Below are positions 1 through 13,264 of a DNA stretch of 64,000 nucleotides, in pieces. Position 1 is the stretch's first letter. Each line of letters starts with the position of its first letter. The notes under the pieces are model-generated. The model did not search any database. It saw only the letters and a program-made list of their open reading frames with translations, and was not told the origin of the DNA. A program made the translations under genes and the position numbers. The stretch covers positions 43,729,359-43,793,358 of the forward strand of contig CM017558.1 of assembly GCA_007844125.1 (NCBI GenBank), written 5' to 3'. This DNA is from Sinonovacula constricta. Its lineage: Eukaryota > Mollusca > Bivalvia > Cardiida > Solecurtidae.

Positions 1-221
1 AAAAAAAAATGCCACACAATAAATCCGATTTTCAGCAGATCAGGGAACTTGGGAACCCAAAAGTTCAAAAGCTATAGCATTTACTGAAGTAATTATCACC
101 TTTATTGCATTTGACCTGAACGGCCAGTACTCACCAACTGTATCTTAACTTAAATGTTAAAAAGTGTAAAGTTTGTCAAAAGTTACAGTTAATGGCTTAT
201 ATTTTTAACAACAGACACATA
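1..221. other. Flank before the first minisatellite, no gene seen
   Basis: Unique AT-rich sequence beginning with a run of A. No open frame of note, RNA gene or repeat is visible before the first 34-bp unit. Confidence 0.6.
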
Positions 222-1139
222 GTAGGTGGGCACATTGTCAACTGTTCAAAACCAGGTAGGTGGGCACATTGTCAACTGTTCGAAACCAGGTAGGTGGCCA
301 CATTGTTAACTGTTCCAAACCAGGTAGGTGGGCACATTGTCAACTGTTCGAAACTAGGTAGGTGGCCACATTGTCAACTGTTCGAAACCAGGTAAGTGGC
401 CACATTGTCAACTGCTTGAAACCAGGTAGGTGGCCACATTGTCAACTGTTCGAAACCAGGCAGGTGGGCACATTGTCAACTGTTCCAAACCAGGTAGGTG
501 GGCACATTGTCAACTGTTCCAAACCAGGTAGGTGGGCACATTGTCAACTGTTCCAAACCAGGTAGGTGGGCACATTGTCAACTGTTCCAAACCAGGTAGG
601 TGGCCACATTGTCAACTGTTCCAAACAAGGTAGGTGGGCACATTGTCAACTGTTCCAAACCAGGTAGGTGGGCACATTGTCAACTGTTCCAAACCAGGTA
701 GGTGGCCACATTGTCAACTGTTCCAAACCAGGTAGGTGGGCACATTGTCAACTGTTCCAAACAAGGTAGGTGGCCACATTGTCAACTGTTCCAAACAAGG
801 TAGGTGGCCACATTGTCAACTGTTCCAAACCAGGTAGGTGGCCACATTGTCAACTGTTCCAAACAAGGTAGGTGGCCACATTGTCAACTGTTCCAAACCA
901 GGTAGGTGGCCACATTGTCAACTGTTCCAAACAAGGTAGGTGGGCACATTGTCAACTGTTCCAAACCAGGTAGGTGGGCACATTGTCAACTGTTCCAAAC
1001 CAGGTAGGTGGGCACATTGTCAACTGTTCCAAACCAGGTAGGTGGGCACATTGTCAACTGTTCCAAACAAGGTAGGTGGCCACATTGTCAACTGTTCCAA
1101 ACCAGGTAGGTGGGCACATTGTCAACTGTTCCAAACCAG
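222..1139. repeat. Minisatellite, 34-bp unit, 27 copies
   Basis: A head-to-tail array of a 34-bp unit that begins GTAGGTGGGCACATTG and ends CCAAACCAG. The span of 918 bp is exactly 27 x 34, so no unit has gained or lost a base. Two positions carry most of the variation: GGGC or GGCC in the first third, and AACCAG or AACAAG at the end. The first seven units also differ by TTCG, TTCA or CTTG in place of TTCC, so the left edge is the more diverged. Short open frames cross the array because its units mostly lack stops in some frames. I do not treat them as genes. Confidence 0.97.
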
Positions 1140-1199
1140 CAGATTTTCTAGCAGCCGGATAAAGGAAGTTATGAAGCAGCAAAGCATTGCAGTTGTTTG

Positions 1200-1522
1200 T
1201 TAGGACAATGCTTTGTTGTTGGTGATAGTTCATGTTAGATCGATAGTAATGTTGATGGTGATGGTTCAAGTTAGGACGATAATAATGTTGTTGGTGATAG
1301 TTCATGTTAGGACGATAGTAATGTTGTTGGTGATAGTTCATGTTAGGACGATAGTAATGTTGTTGGTGATAGTTCATGTTAGGACGATAGTAATGTTGAT
1401 GGTGATGGTTCAAGTTAGGACGATAGCAATGTTGTTGGTGATTGTTCAAATTAGGACGATAATAATGTTGTTGGTGATAGTTCATGTAAGGACAATAGTT
1501 ATGTTGTTATGGTGATGGTTGT
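1200..1522. repeat. Minisatellite, 36-bp unit, about 9 copies
   Basis: Nine units of about 36 bp, consensus beginning TTAGGACGATAGTAATGTTG, directly follow the 34-bp array after a 60-bp spacer. Two subtypes are mixed, one ending TTCATG and one ending TTCAAG. Because 36 is divisible by three, both strands stay open; the minus-strand reading repeats a 12-residue unit rich in His, Gln and Tyr. No start context, splice sites or codon pattern argues for translation. The spacer and first unit contain a small inverted repeat (AAAGCATTG/CAATGCTTT). Confidence 0.93.
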
Positions 1523-1601
1523 GCCAGGATTAGCTACTCTGGTGTAAAGATGGTATGTGTAATATGTTGTATCATGTTAGGTGTTCATGGCATAGTCCTA
1601 C

Positions 1602-1788
1602 TTTGGGAGGGAGACTCCCTCTTTTAAGGTTCAAAATTATTTGAAAGTGAGAGGTATTTTACACATTTTCAGAAATCCGCCTACTTGGAAACAGATAGCT
1701 TCCTTCTTTGTTTATATGAAAATAACAAATTTCTCACTTTGCAAATGAAAATCTTCCACTTTGGCCTCAGAGAAAGTTCACATGTATG
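1602..1788. mobile_element. Small TIR element, copy 1 (family also at 21660-21866)
   Basis: This block aligns along its length, in the same orientation, with 21660-21866. Shared landmarks in order are GGAGGGAGACTCCC, TTTTAAGGTTCAAAATTATT, TTCCTTCTTTGTTTATATG and CCTCAGAGAAAGTTCACATG. The right end keeps the terminal inverted repeat GAAAGTTCACATGTATG. The left end seems to have lost about 10 bp relative to the other copy, so its left TIR is broken. No coding capacity. It is probably a non-autonomous DNA transposon; the superfamily is unknown. Confidence 0.75.
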
Positions 1789-3680
1789 CAATAGTATCAT
1801 GGTGAAGGCTGCACTCATTGTGCTTTAAATCATATCATTTCTCATAAACAATATTATGTTGGGTCGAGATGTTTAAAATTGTAGAGTTTTTTGTACTTAA
1901 GCAGTGAATTGAGTTTTTGAAGACTCCCCTAGAGGGACTTTGATATAATGATCACAATTATGTCTTTATGTTTAAGGTGGCACTAAATTTGATTCAATCA
2001 ATTATACACTTTTGAGTAGAGTGTTTGGTGAAAGTTTGAACAGAAAATAGATTAATTCAACCTTGAAAGTGTGAGAGAGGTCTGTTTTCAATGGACAAAT
2101 ATTCCAAAGGTTTAACTGTTTAAATTCCTATTCAAATCATTTCTTTGATATCATTTCAATGATAAAGTGCAATTATATTCATTTACTTTAATTGTTAATG
2201 TTATCAAGTAAATTACACAGATTTGATTTGAAAAGAGATAAATTTGTAGAATCATTATAAAACAGACATGTTTGCATTTAAAGAAAGAAATTGTTATTTT
2301 CTTTTAAGTTGGGACAAAGTAATTATAGAAATAGTTCCTTTATGATATTTACAGACTTGTTTGCATTACAATAATAGATGTAAAGTCATATTTTTTTAAA
2401 ATTGACACAAGTGTTTGTTTATATTTGAAGAAAACAATCTAATAAAGGGAAACAAGTGCCCCCATTAGGGTGCTAGGGCTTGGTAGGTGGACACTTGACT
2501 TTATTGACTCCATTAGACTCAAGTGGTTTGTATACAAGCCAATGACCCCATTTAGACCCAGGCTTACCCCCTTTAGCTGACCATTACACACAAAACACAA
2601 TAGCTGCCATCATTCCAATGGCCATTCCCCTTCAGCCAGCCCTGGTTTTACTGATTAGCTTCTGTCATTCACCTGTGACCCCTGTTATACCAGTTGACAA
2701 ATTGCTGTGAAAATTATAGGTTGTTTACTGGCTACAAGTGAAAGTAACTTGCCTTTATGATCTAAGAATAGGGTCGGAAGAATTGCCTAAGGGCCCTCTA
2801 GGACACTTTTTGTCTATCATGCCCTTAAATTGAAATTTTTATGGTAGATTCCTGCTGGGGCCTATTTTGTGCTGTAGGGTTCCCAGTCACAGTAATCACA
2901 AACCTCGAATGGACTGAGGTTCTAATGGGGGACTTGATTATGTACAGGCATACAAGGCAAAAGTTGCGTAACAACCTCAAAACCAAAAGCTTGTACATTT
3001 AATTTTCTTCATTCAAAGTGTTTTGTTGAAGCCTGCAGCTATTGTGGAAGAAATGAATCTGTTGTATGGTTGTTTTTTGTCGATTGTTGCTCTTCAATAG
3101 ACATGGGTGTCTGGGATGTTGGGGGTAAATAACAGGGCTTTATCACCTGTGTTTGTCTCACAGTTGCACAATGTCTAATTTGATTGGAGAACATTTGATG
3201 TATCTCCATAGACTTCTCCGCAAGTACATTTATAGTTACAGGAGGTAGTTGTCTTGATAGCCAGACAATCAGCCTGTAATAAAGTGCTGTTAGATCCTGA
3301 CTTTTTGTACATTGCTTCAGCACAGGGTGAAAGGTCATTGGTAACATCATTTATTTTATTTAACTTTTTGCACAAGTGTGTGCTTATTTAGACAACAAAG
3401 GTTTCTCTTAAATTCTTCTGTAACAAACAGTGCAAAAGTTGGCTTTGGTGGTCAATTGGCTGTGCTTTTGTTAGTCTCAGGTTAAATTCCCATGCTGGAT
3501 AAACATGATTGTCCTTTAAAGAAGACATTAAATTTTGCAAAGGTAGATCGTCATCATCATCATCATCCGCGGCAGTAGCAACATCAGACATTAATCAGGC
3601 TTTTTTTATGAATCTAGGTTGCTTGATGCCCAGGGGCAGGCTGCCTTTTGTCCTTGGGCTAAAGCTGAACCCAGACTTGT
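1789..3680. other. Intergenic or intronic, no gene seen
   Basis: Unique AT-rich sequence with a less AT-rich island at about 2450-2900 (runs such as GACCCCATTTAGACCCAGG). Open frames at 3039-3591 on the minus strand are short, overlap one another and match no family I recognise. No tRNA, rRNA or splice-bounded exon was found. Confidence 0.5.
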
Positions 3681-3692
3681 CTTAGGTGTTCT

Positions 3693-3960
3693 GACCGACC
3701 GCAAAAGCTCAGTTGGTAGAGCGCCGGCTTGCGGATCGGGAGGTCGGGGTTTCAAACCCCAGCCGGGTCAAACCAAAGTTGGTAGTAGTGGCTTCCCTCC
3801 TAACGCTCAGGGTTAAGGGGGCAGCATTATGCCTGACTCTTTGGTGACAGTATAATGGACCGGCCGGATGCAGTCCCTGGGCACCTCATAAGTGCCCCTG
3901 TGCTATAATGATAGAAATGTCGCTGCACAGTATCGGCAAAAATGCCAGCAAATCCAAATC
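3693..3960 (+). mobile_element. tRNA-derived SINE, full length, with 12-bp target duplication
   Basis: A 268-bp element flanked by perfect 12-bp direct repeats, CTTAGGTGTTCT, at 3681-3692 and 3961-3972. The head looks like a tRNA: an A-box region AGCTCAGTTGGTAGAGCG near 3707 and a B-box-like stem-loop GGGGTTTCAAACCCC near 3746. The body is unrelated to tRNA and includes CACCTCATAAGTGCCCCTGT. The 3' end has short AATCC-like units instead of a long poly(A). These are the marks of an RNA polymerase III transcript copied by a LINE reverse transcriptase. A second, decayed copy lies at 21273-21494. I cannot assign it to a named molluscan SINE family from the sequence alone. Confidence 0.92.
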
Positions 3961-3972
3961 CTTAGGTGTTCT

Positions 3973-6900
3973 TTGGTGGTTGCATTCTAGGTGGTTTTTG
4001 ATAGTTGTATTCCAGGTGGTTTTGAATACTGGTCGAGACAATTTCCCCTCCTGTTACACTTGCAGTTATTGACAAAAAGAATAGAAATATAACATATGTT
4101 GTCATATGGTTGACAGATAAATAGACATGTTTTTAATGATGTATAAATACCATATTTTCAATTTTACTGAATCTTAAACCAGCATAAAAATGTCAAATAA
4201 TCTGATTGGATGGATAATTGATTTGATGTCTGAAAATTCTATTGCCTTAATACACTTTCTTTTTGTAAGTCAACAATTCATACTCCTTTATATAAAGAAC
4301 ATTGTTTTGAGAAAACAAATAGATGGTGTTGTCAATGTACTAAAGATGAACTTTAAAGCAGATCATGCTCGCAGCATATGGTTGCGGAGGGAATATTCCC
4401 ATATGACAGTTGGGTGGTTTTTAATGAACCTTTGTCTGTACCCACATTGTGGGGGCTGGGTAGGTAGCCTGTATAAAGAAGACACATACTTTTGGAGTTA
4501 AATACCTGATGTCATTTTCACATAATCTTTCCCAAACTATTTCAGTCATGCATTTTAATTTTAAATTGAAGAAAGGTGTGACAAAAGTGGCTGGCAAAGT
4601 GAAATATTGGAAGTGAAATAGTTATTGTAATATTGTGACATGTTTTAAAAGTTTTGCTTTGCTAAGAAGTTCAGAATGGTAAGCAACAAGTTGTATAAAG
4701 AAACTTAAATTAAATCTATGCTTTATTCATACTTCCTTTTTTGCTTTTTGTTTAAAATGTCAACATATCACAGTTAATTTAATAACATTTCAGTTTTCTT
4801 AAATTACTGTACACTTGTCCTTATTTCTTTTGTAAGTTAGAATACTTTGGCAATGTTTGATAACTCTTGTATAACCCCACCACTTGCTGCCAGGACAACA
4901 ATGTGGTTGTCAATTAAACAACAAGTGGTGCCTTCATCTTTGTGATACATCAAACACATTCTAGATCAGACAATTACATCACTTCCCACAAAAACCCTTT
5001 CCATCTTTTTACAACAATCATTCTAAAGCTTGGACACACTGACTTAAAAGTTGGTCTACCTTTTGACATACCTGTACATCATTCACCAAACTCTGTGACT
5101 GGAACTAATACAAGGTTTTGCTCAATTGTTCATCGATGGACACAAAACCTTGACCACGGCTCGTGAAAGTTAATCACTAATCCCCTGATGTCCGCGGAAC
5201 ACAAAACATGACACATTGATGCTTTGTGATGGGACGGATGTAAGTCCAAGGTGGCGGGCAATTACCAAGGAAGCAATTTTACGCTTTAGATAATTTCTTA
5301 TTCATCAGGAAAGACTAACTGATGTATTGTAGCAAAGGCTGAAGCGGAAATGCAAGCAGGGAAGAGGGACAGACATCCCAAGGGAAAACTAGAGGGAACC
5401 ATAGGATTAGAAGGGGATGGTAAATTATTTTGACTTTTAGTGTATATAATGTGAACTTGAGGAAGTATGTTCTGTGATGTACATATGGGATTGTTATTTC
5501 TGTTGATGTTTTTCTTATAAACACTGCACATATCAATATATTTATGTAGCCTCTATTTTCTATTTTCTTTAAATTGTATCATGACCTGCATTTAATTTTC
5601 TGCACCTCATTTCATCCCAGGCATGCTCTAATGTTAACAACATTGTGAGCATTATCCACTATTTTGAGCTTTATTTGTGTTCATGTTTCTCTTTTTAATG
5701 ATTTGTTACCATGGCAACTGGGTCTGTTCAGTTTTAAAATATTAAAGTTTCTCCCATGTGTCCCGGATGTGTATTGTGACATGTATGGTTTATGAAGGTC
5801 CACAGATATGGTGTGTTTGTTAATTATTATCTGCAATGAATGGAGGGTAGTGGAGAAAGCATGGTTAATGGTACAAAAGGCACGTGCCGACTGACAGCTG
5901 TGAGATAGGCCTACAGTGGTATGGTGTCTGACAATGCAATAATGAGCTATAGTTGTCACATTGTAGTCAATCGCCTGAAAACATGATTGTTTGATATATT
6001 TCTGGACAAACATTCAACCAATTGTGTAGTAGCTCAAGCCTTGAACCAATGATTTGTTGGCTTATTGAGTTCTAAGGGCCAATACCAATCATTCTTTCTA
6101 TCAAGCAGTGTTTTGTTCCTTATTCAAGCAGAAAAGAAGCTGCCTATAATGTGATAGAAGCATAAGTTTGATTATGCAAATGTATAACATACGTGTATAA
6201 GGTAAAAAAAAGATAATAATCAAACCTAAATTCATTTTTCATATTTGTAACTTCATTCCAAAAGTTTATCTTTGAGACAAAATTTCTCACTCATTTTAAA
6301 TAACTAAGAAAACATTTTTGGTATACTCTGTAGTTGGAGTAATAAATTATTTAAAAACCATAAAACCACATTTAACTTCATCTACATATAAATTCTTTCA
6401 TAAAATGAAAGTATTAACCCAAATACTTGTCCATAATTTATTTACTGATTTCATCCAGGTCTATCTAAAGACAAATTGATTTTACTTTAATGTTGAATTT
6501 TTAATATTTTGATCACACGTTTTGTGATAGGTGAAGTTTTTTTGTGAAAATTAAAACAAGCTGACATAATTCTTGGAGATATAAAACCTAATCCAATAAT
6601 AATTGTTGTCAAGGGATGCTGACAGTATCTTTTTACTTCATGTTGAAATCTAAACCCAGGACCATTGAATCTCTCAGCAGGAACCTTTTCAAACAAGTTG
6701 TGTAATCCAGTAAGGTATGAAGAGTAACAAAGGGAGGTAATTGGATTACTGTCTCCATTTGACATCCGTCACAGGGTGTCATAGTGTTACATTCACCAGG
6801 CTTTAGAGTTGGGTCATCAAACCAGAGTGTTAGATTTATAATTAAATTGTGAGACTTCATTTTTATACACATTTGTGAAATACATCACAAGTCAACCAGC

Positions 6901-7868
6901 ACATTACCACTTTTCAGACCACCAGTAAGTCTCACTTTGGTCTTGGTTTAGATAATGTACATCGCAATGACACAGTTATGGTCATTACAGCAACAGCTAG
7001 CTTCTGTTGATTGAGGAAGAGCTCGGACACATTGCTGAACACCTCTGGCAGAGACTGAGAAAAGGGGGATAACTTTTAAGTGTAATTTACCAGTACAGTT
7101 AATTCCAGTTAATCGAATAACAGTTATATGCATATTCCATTTTATTGAATAAAAATATTCGAACGCCAACCATTTTCTTCTTAATCTTTGTTAAAAATTA
7201 ATGGCGATATGCATAAGGAGTCAGCCGATTTTGGCAATAAGCATAATCCATTGCAGCCCTCTTGACAGCTGCAGCACGCTTATTACCTTAGTTTATCTCT
7301 AGGACAATTTTCACACCTCTTCCCAGGGATTAGCAAACATGGTTGCTAATCTGTGTCAACTGCATGATCAGCAGTGTGTTCAGCTTACTTTGTTTCAGTT
7401 TATTGACAATAACATGCTTTCTCTCGCATCTTGCATGACAAATTTCACAAGTTTTTCGCGAAGGTTAACAACTGTCAATGGTGAGTGATGTAATGTGTAT
7501 TACCCTCCCTTGGCAAAATAGTGCTGCACTAAGGCATATATTTTGTTTAATGTAAAAGCATTTGTTGATGAAATAAAAAAGACCAAAACCAATGTTTACA
7601 TTATAGTAAATGAAGATTTAGTTCACGTCCGATGATATAAAAATTAATATCTGAAAAGAGCACTGTGCAATACCATTTATAAAAACGATGTGTTTTTTGC
7701 TGTCACAAAAACAAAATGACAGCCCTTTAAAAAAAGAATCGGCTTTTTAACTGGAATTGAATATAAATAATTACAAGCTATGTAATTATCTTATAATAAA
7801 AAAATAACAGTTATATGACTGATGTTTTTTAAGGAAACACAATGGCTGAGAGTTAATAATAATATATC
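3973..7868. other. Intergenic or intronic, no gene seen
   Basis: Unique AT-rich DNA. Just after the SINE, 3973-4040 holds a short two-unit tandem (each about 25 bp, with TTCTAGGTGGTTTT or TTCCAGGTGGTTTT). The open frames here, longest 110 aa at 5681-6013 on the minus strand, have biased composition and no recognisable domain. No RNA gene was seen. Confidence 0.5.
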
Positions 7869-8008
7869 AAATTTGCGGCAACTAAAAAAAAAATGCTCAT
7901 AGAATTTATACTTGTATATTAATTTTTGTTAATTGCATTTTCTGGTTATTTGCATTAATTTACCTGAGAAGTTATGTATGCAAATAAATGGAATCAACTG
8001 TATTCTAG
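7869..8008. repeat. Dispersed repeat with inverted octamer motifs, copy 1
   Basis: About 140 bp aligning in the same orientation with 15018-15146. Shared blocks are AAATTTG(C/T)GGCAA, GCTCATAGA, GGTTATTTGCAT, AATTTAC and GAAATCAACTGT (GGAATCAACTGT here). The centre carries ATTTGCAT followed about 25 bp later by ATGCAAAT, an inverted pair of POU-type octamers. No coding capacity and no clear target duplication. Whether it is an old transposon or a duplicated regulatory segment is open. Confidence 0.65.
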
Positions 8009-11000
8009 TTTTGTTTGTTTTTTTACATTTGTATTTTAGAAGATATTTGTTTGTTATTTGGTTTTTTCCATTATTTCACTGTTATAGTGAATGTAACTAA
8101 TATATTTAACAAAAATTAAGCACAATGCTCAAAATAATAGTTATCGTGTCCTTACAGTCATTTATTGAACACTTGAATGACTCAGTATTGTTTGACACAT
8201 GACAACACACTGCTTTGTTTTAAAAGACCCTAAGATGCTGTCTTTGTAGAACCTTATGCTTTAAATATGTTCCACATCATGAAAATAGGTCCAAATAAGG
8301 AATGTTAATTTAAAAACATAGTATGTCATGTGTCTTACGAGTGAAAATACATGCTTCGGATAATATGGGGACTCTTCAGGTTTTCAAGTTATGTTACAAG
8401 ATTTTGTAAATTGTGTAGAGATAATCCCTTTAAATCTGGCTTTCATATACTGAGCCTCCAGAGTAGCATTTTAGGCCACGCGGTCCCCCTGCTGTTAACC
8501 AGACTCCTGAGCCCATCTGGTTTGTGTAAAGATCCACTGTGTGTATAGCATTCGCTGTCACCTGCCAGGGATTTATCTGCACTCCTCGGAAGTGATGCAG
8601 AATGATGGCATTAGTCGAGGTGTTCCAAATGTTTGTCACCTTGTGTCCCAATCAAAGTACCTAGTAGACTTTCTGCGTATATCAAGTCAGCTTTATTGGG
8701 AGATTACAAAACTTTTAAACTGTGAACAGGTTTTTTGTTCTTCTCTTTATACACAGGAGATCTTTGAGAATTACAAGAATATAATGAGGTCAAAACTTTT
8801 AGATTGATTCTGACATAGAAGAGAGCAAAAATGAAATACTTTTTAATATCCAAGCAAAATATAACAAAAAAGGTGGCAAGCAACAATTCTTAGCAATAAC
8901 ATACAGTTCACAGAATCGTGTATCAAATTGCAGAAAAGATAAAAAGGAAAAATAAATTGCTAAGTTTATGATAATAATGTTTCACTCCAGTGATCTCCAG
9001 CTGCAGGCAGTGACATGTATAGCAAAATTATTTTACAACTTTTGTACTTTTTTGGCTTAAAAATGTTGTTGCAAACATTCAAAAACATCTTCAATATATC
9101 AGCCGAAAAAGGTACTTATTTGGAAATATTTAATTTCATTTTGTTTTGCCCAAAGTGGAAAGTTCATATATCTATGTTTTGTTTTGTTTAAAGTCTATCT
9201 GAACAGTTTACAGAAACATGACACTAATTTGATAATGTATGTATATTCTATTTCATTTTTGCCCAATTTTTAATGAACACTTTGCTTGAAAATTTAATTC
9301 ATTTGGTGCAGGACAAATTAAATCCCTACAGAAAAAATCTCATTCATTGTAGCATAGGTGGTCAAAATCCCTTCTGCAAATTTTCCAAGATGGACAAAAT
9401 CTCACATAAATTTTCCACATTATACAGCATTTTAATTTGGTTTGAACAATTAATTCTCATAAAAATCATAAGAAGATGGAATTGGATTTTTTCAACTTTG
9501 AGAGGTATTATCGTTTTATTAATTCAACCGAGGGATTTTGTCTGCTTTCAAAAATAAAATTATTTTGTCCATCCCCCAAATTGAATAACATGTGCAAAAC
9601 TGCCATGAATGGTCTAGAGGAATACAGGGCCCATTTGGAAATGCTAAGTAATAGTGAACAGTCTTTTGGAAAAAGTTAAACATTATTTACTGATAATTGT
9701 ATTTCATTTTGTCAAACAACCAAAAAGGTTTTGCATAGATTGCAATCTCAGTACTGTTGTTTGTAACCTCATTTATTGAAGACTCCATGGGACATTGAGG
9801 TAACTTTATATAATAGAGATTTTAGTTGTTACTTACAAAAGTCTTCTACTGGTTATTATTGTTTATTTTGCAAAATTATGGACAACAATTTCTAGAAAAA
9901 AAAATCTTAATTCAGACAACATTGATTTGTTTACGATAAAATCCAATGACAGTCTTATGATTGCTGAAAATCTGCACTAAGTAAGCAATATTTTTTATGA
10001 TTTTCTTTCCCAATATGCAAACACTGGTCAATGGAAAAACAGAGCCAGTAAATGAAGTATAGCTGCACTTTATGGTCTAACTTGAATATATGTGTTTGCC
10101 TGTTGGCATATTTCTTTTGAAGAATTTGAAGCAATTAACAACAGCAAAGTTATGTTATTCAAGGTTTATGTCTTCACCTTCTTCAGGGTTTTAGAGTAAG
10201 TTTAATTAATCCATGAAAAAGGTTTAACTTTTTATCAGGATCTCTTCAGAACACATCTCTGACACTCTAGAAACAAATATGTTCACTGAGAGCATGCCCC
10301 TGGACCCACCTAGAACGTATGTTGAAATCGGTCTTTGGCACACACACACACACAAACATTCACTCACATATATCCCCATCAACCACCAGCCCTTGCCCCC
10401 CAGCTGAAAAGTTTTGGATCTGGCCTGTCAAAATCATGTTACAGTTAGGTTATACATTTCTCAAAATGGTCCTAAGAAGTATAAACATCTAGATGTTTTA
10501 TGCCATACATAAGGCAGAGAAAAGGCTTAGAGACATATAATGAGTGTATGACTTTTCACATTTATTGCTTGTAAAACATCTTAAAGTTGATTACCTTTCA
10601 TTCATTATACAACATTAACTCTAGCCATGAGATACCATGATAGAATACACAAGTCTGTATTAATGAAGTCATTGCAATGCTTAATTTTGAAGACGTTTTT
10701 TTGTCAAAGGTAAGCTTTATCGTCTTGTAATGATTTTTGTCATTATTTATATTTTTATGGCATCTGATAAAATTCAAAAGTCACGGAAATATTTTGGAAA
10801 AAAGGTCAATGCTCCAGTTTTTAAGAAGTCCCAATTATAAATATATATTACTTTAGAGCTACTATGATACAGACAATGGTTCAATTTTATTATCTACAAA
10901 AATCTATTTTAAATATGAAAAAAAACATTTTGAATATATATTTAATGCTTCTAGCCTTCACATTTAAAGGAAATTTAGATGACTTCTATAATCATTTGCT

Positions 11001-13209
11001 GAAATGAATTAATAACTTTGACATATTCAATTTGTGAACTGCTTAGTACGTGGTGAGACCAAGTGTTGGGCAAAGTGTTTGATTTATTGATGTTTATGAC
11101 TGGACCTAAATTGACCATCATTTGTTTTGCTGCCTCTTCACTTTGTGTCCATCAGGTATTTTGACATGAAATTAATGAGCTTGTAATAAGCTGAGACCCA
11201 AGTCTGGTCTCTATAGCCCCCTAGACTGTGTCAATGACAGTTCACTCCAGGCTTGGGTACTGAGGAGGAAAATATATATATGGAGAACCAGTCAACCAGT
11301 CTGGTCCTAGGGACAGTCTGGGATTGAAATATGACCATAAATGGCCACTGGGCATTTATTGCTAGTGACATCATTGACCTTACAATGTGTCAGGTAGTTT
11401 GTTTTCAGTTGTTAATGAGCTTCTGACATATGGGCAGAAATTAAGGTTATTTATTAAGGTGATGAAAAACAGATTCATTTAGCCTCTAATTAATTAACAG
11501 TAAGTAATTTACCACACATGCCAAAACAAAATAGCCATGGACTAATATCCTTACCCTGTAAAAATAACAAGTTTGTCAGTGACACACTTCGTTAGAATTC
11601 AATCAACTTTGCTACAACTCAAATAACAGCCTATTTTATTTTTATAACTTTTGCCCAATAAGTAGTCTTTGATTAAAGAAGTGAATTTATTTTTACAGAG
11701 AAAATCTTGTTAAAAGCATACATGAAGCTATATATTCAAAAGCCAGTGTCGTATGATAACTTCATATAATAATAAATTCATAAAGTTGGATTTAAAACAT
11801 CTTTACATACACTTGTAGGACCAGAAAATCTATGCATTCTAAAAAGCTGAAGATCAGTTTCTTGCAGAATTGTGGAGCTAACTATGAGCTTTTTCTACAC
11901 CTTTACAGAAACTTTATTTGATTTAATGATGATCTCAAACTTAATTTAACAGCATCAGTACATACTAAGTTGTTGAGACATTACATGTTTTCTTCTTAGC
12001 ATGCTGCTCAGAATGTTTCTAACTTGGTGAAAAACTTTTATGACTAATCCACTGGTCTCAGAGGGGAATATTAATTGCTCTACAAATCTAACGGCAGAGG
12101 AAATACCTTCGTTATTGCACCAGTTCTCGTTGGTTTGAATTTCAATGATTTCACAGCTTTTATTGGTGACATATTAAATATTTTCATCACAGTAAAAATT
12201 GCTAACAAAATAATTGTTCTTGTAAGTTTTGCAACTTTTCTACACATTTAGAATGCCTTGGAACTACTCTAAGTCCACGGCCACATCACCTCAAGACTTC
12301 AAGTCTATGACTGTGCCATGACTTCCACTTGGGCAGGTCTTCCAGCTGACATGCAGTGCTCTGTAGGGTCTGCCCAGACACTTGTCCGGGGTCTTCCTAC
12401 ACAAATAATAGCTGAAGGCATCTATAATGACCACTATTATGTCAGTGTAATATATCTAAAAACACAACAAAAACAAAACTTATGCTTTGTTCATGATTTT
12501 TTAAGTGTCAGATACCACCTTAAATTATTTCATGTCATTACTTTAAATAAAATAAAGACAACCTTATCTGACAACATTTATATTAATTTAATGCTGTTGG
12601 CATTTTTATAGCTGATTTATTTTTAATCAGTTTTATGTGAAAGGGAGAATTGAAATCAATGACAGATTTACAACATAACATTGTGCCAGGTCCAATCAGC
12701 GTTCCCCTGCAAAGCTTTCATTGTATAACATTGTTACAACCGTATTTACTTGTCAACACATTTTTCTGTTTTGTATAACAAGTTGGTCCTTAACCTGCAG
12801 CAGGTGTTAATCAACCTAACTATTTGTATTTCTTAGTAAGTTGCTTGGAAATGTAAGTAAATAAACAAAAGACTTAGCTGCAAGAAGTGCCCACCCTATA
12901 CCGACTTTATAGATCCTGATCTGCACATGTTGTATGTCTCAGATGATCGCTGTATAATGGGTGTAGACCCAGATAGGTAGACATTTATTTATATCAGAGC
13001 CATCAGTAATTTTCACCTCAATTACCTCTTTGACCTTACAGGGGCAATATGATAGCCAACATGTTTTGTTTGCTTTCATTCATGTTTGAAAAGTAGCCGG
13101 GTGTCATAACGATAGTCGTTAAAGGGATTACAGAATGCTCCCTTATTATAACGATAGCTGGGGTAACTATTACACTGCCGAGCACCAATTCAACAGGCTT
13201 AGGTAAACA
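8009..13209. other. Intergenic or intronic, no gene seen
   Basis: AT-rich DNA with only short open frames (for example 9273-9557 on the plus strand, 94 aa, unrecognised). A short CA run lies at about 10338-10356. The 11150-11400 stretch is less AT-rich and could be a conserved non-coding island. A half-copy of the palindromic family, GTGTAGACCCAGAT, lies at 12961-12974. No splice-bounded exon stood out. Confidence 0.45.
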
Positions 13210-13264
13210 GTGTAGATCCAGATGAAGCATGTCCTGCTGGAAACTAAATGATCAGGATCTATGT
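13210..13264. repeat. 55-bp palindromic element, diverged copy
   Basis: The left arm begins with the family core GTGTAGATCCAGAT. The right arm, ending at 13264, reads GATCAGGATCTATGT, a decayed inverse of the left. The 55-bp frame is the same as in the copies at 16671, 28898 and 41459. Confidence 0.5.

Noticed and set aside
222..1139. CRISPR-like array
   Set aside because: The units are contiguous with no unique spacers, and the context is animal DNA; it is a minisatellite.
1054..1485. 143-aa minus-strand frame with a repeated 12-residue His/Gln/Tyr unit
   Set aside because: It is produced by the 36-bp minisatellite and runs on into the unrelated 34-bp array; the opposite strand is open as well, and no start context or exon structure supports it.
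3700..3775. A functional tRNA gene
   Set aside because: The A- and B-box-like sequences lie inside a 268-bp element with target duplications and a non-tRNA body, so this is a SINE head rather than a tRNA gene.
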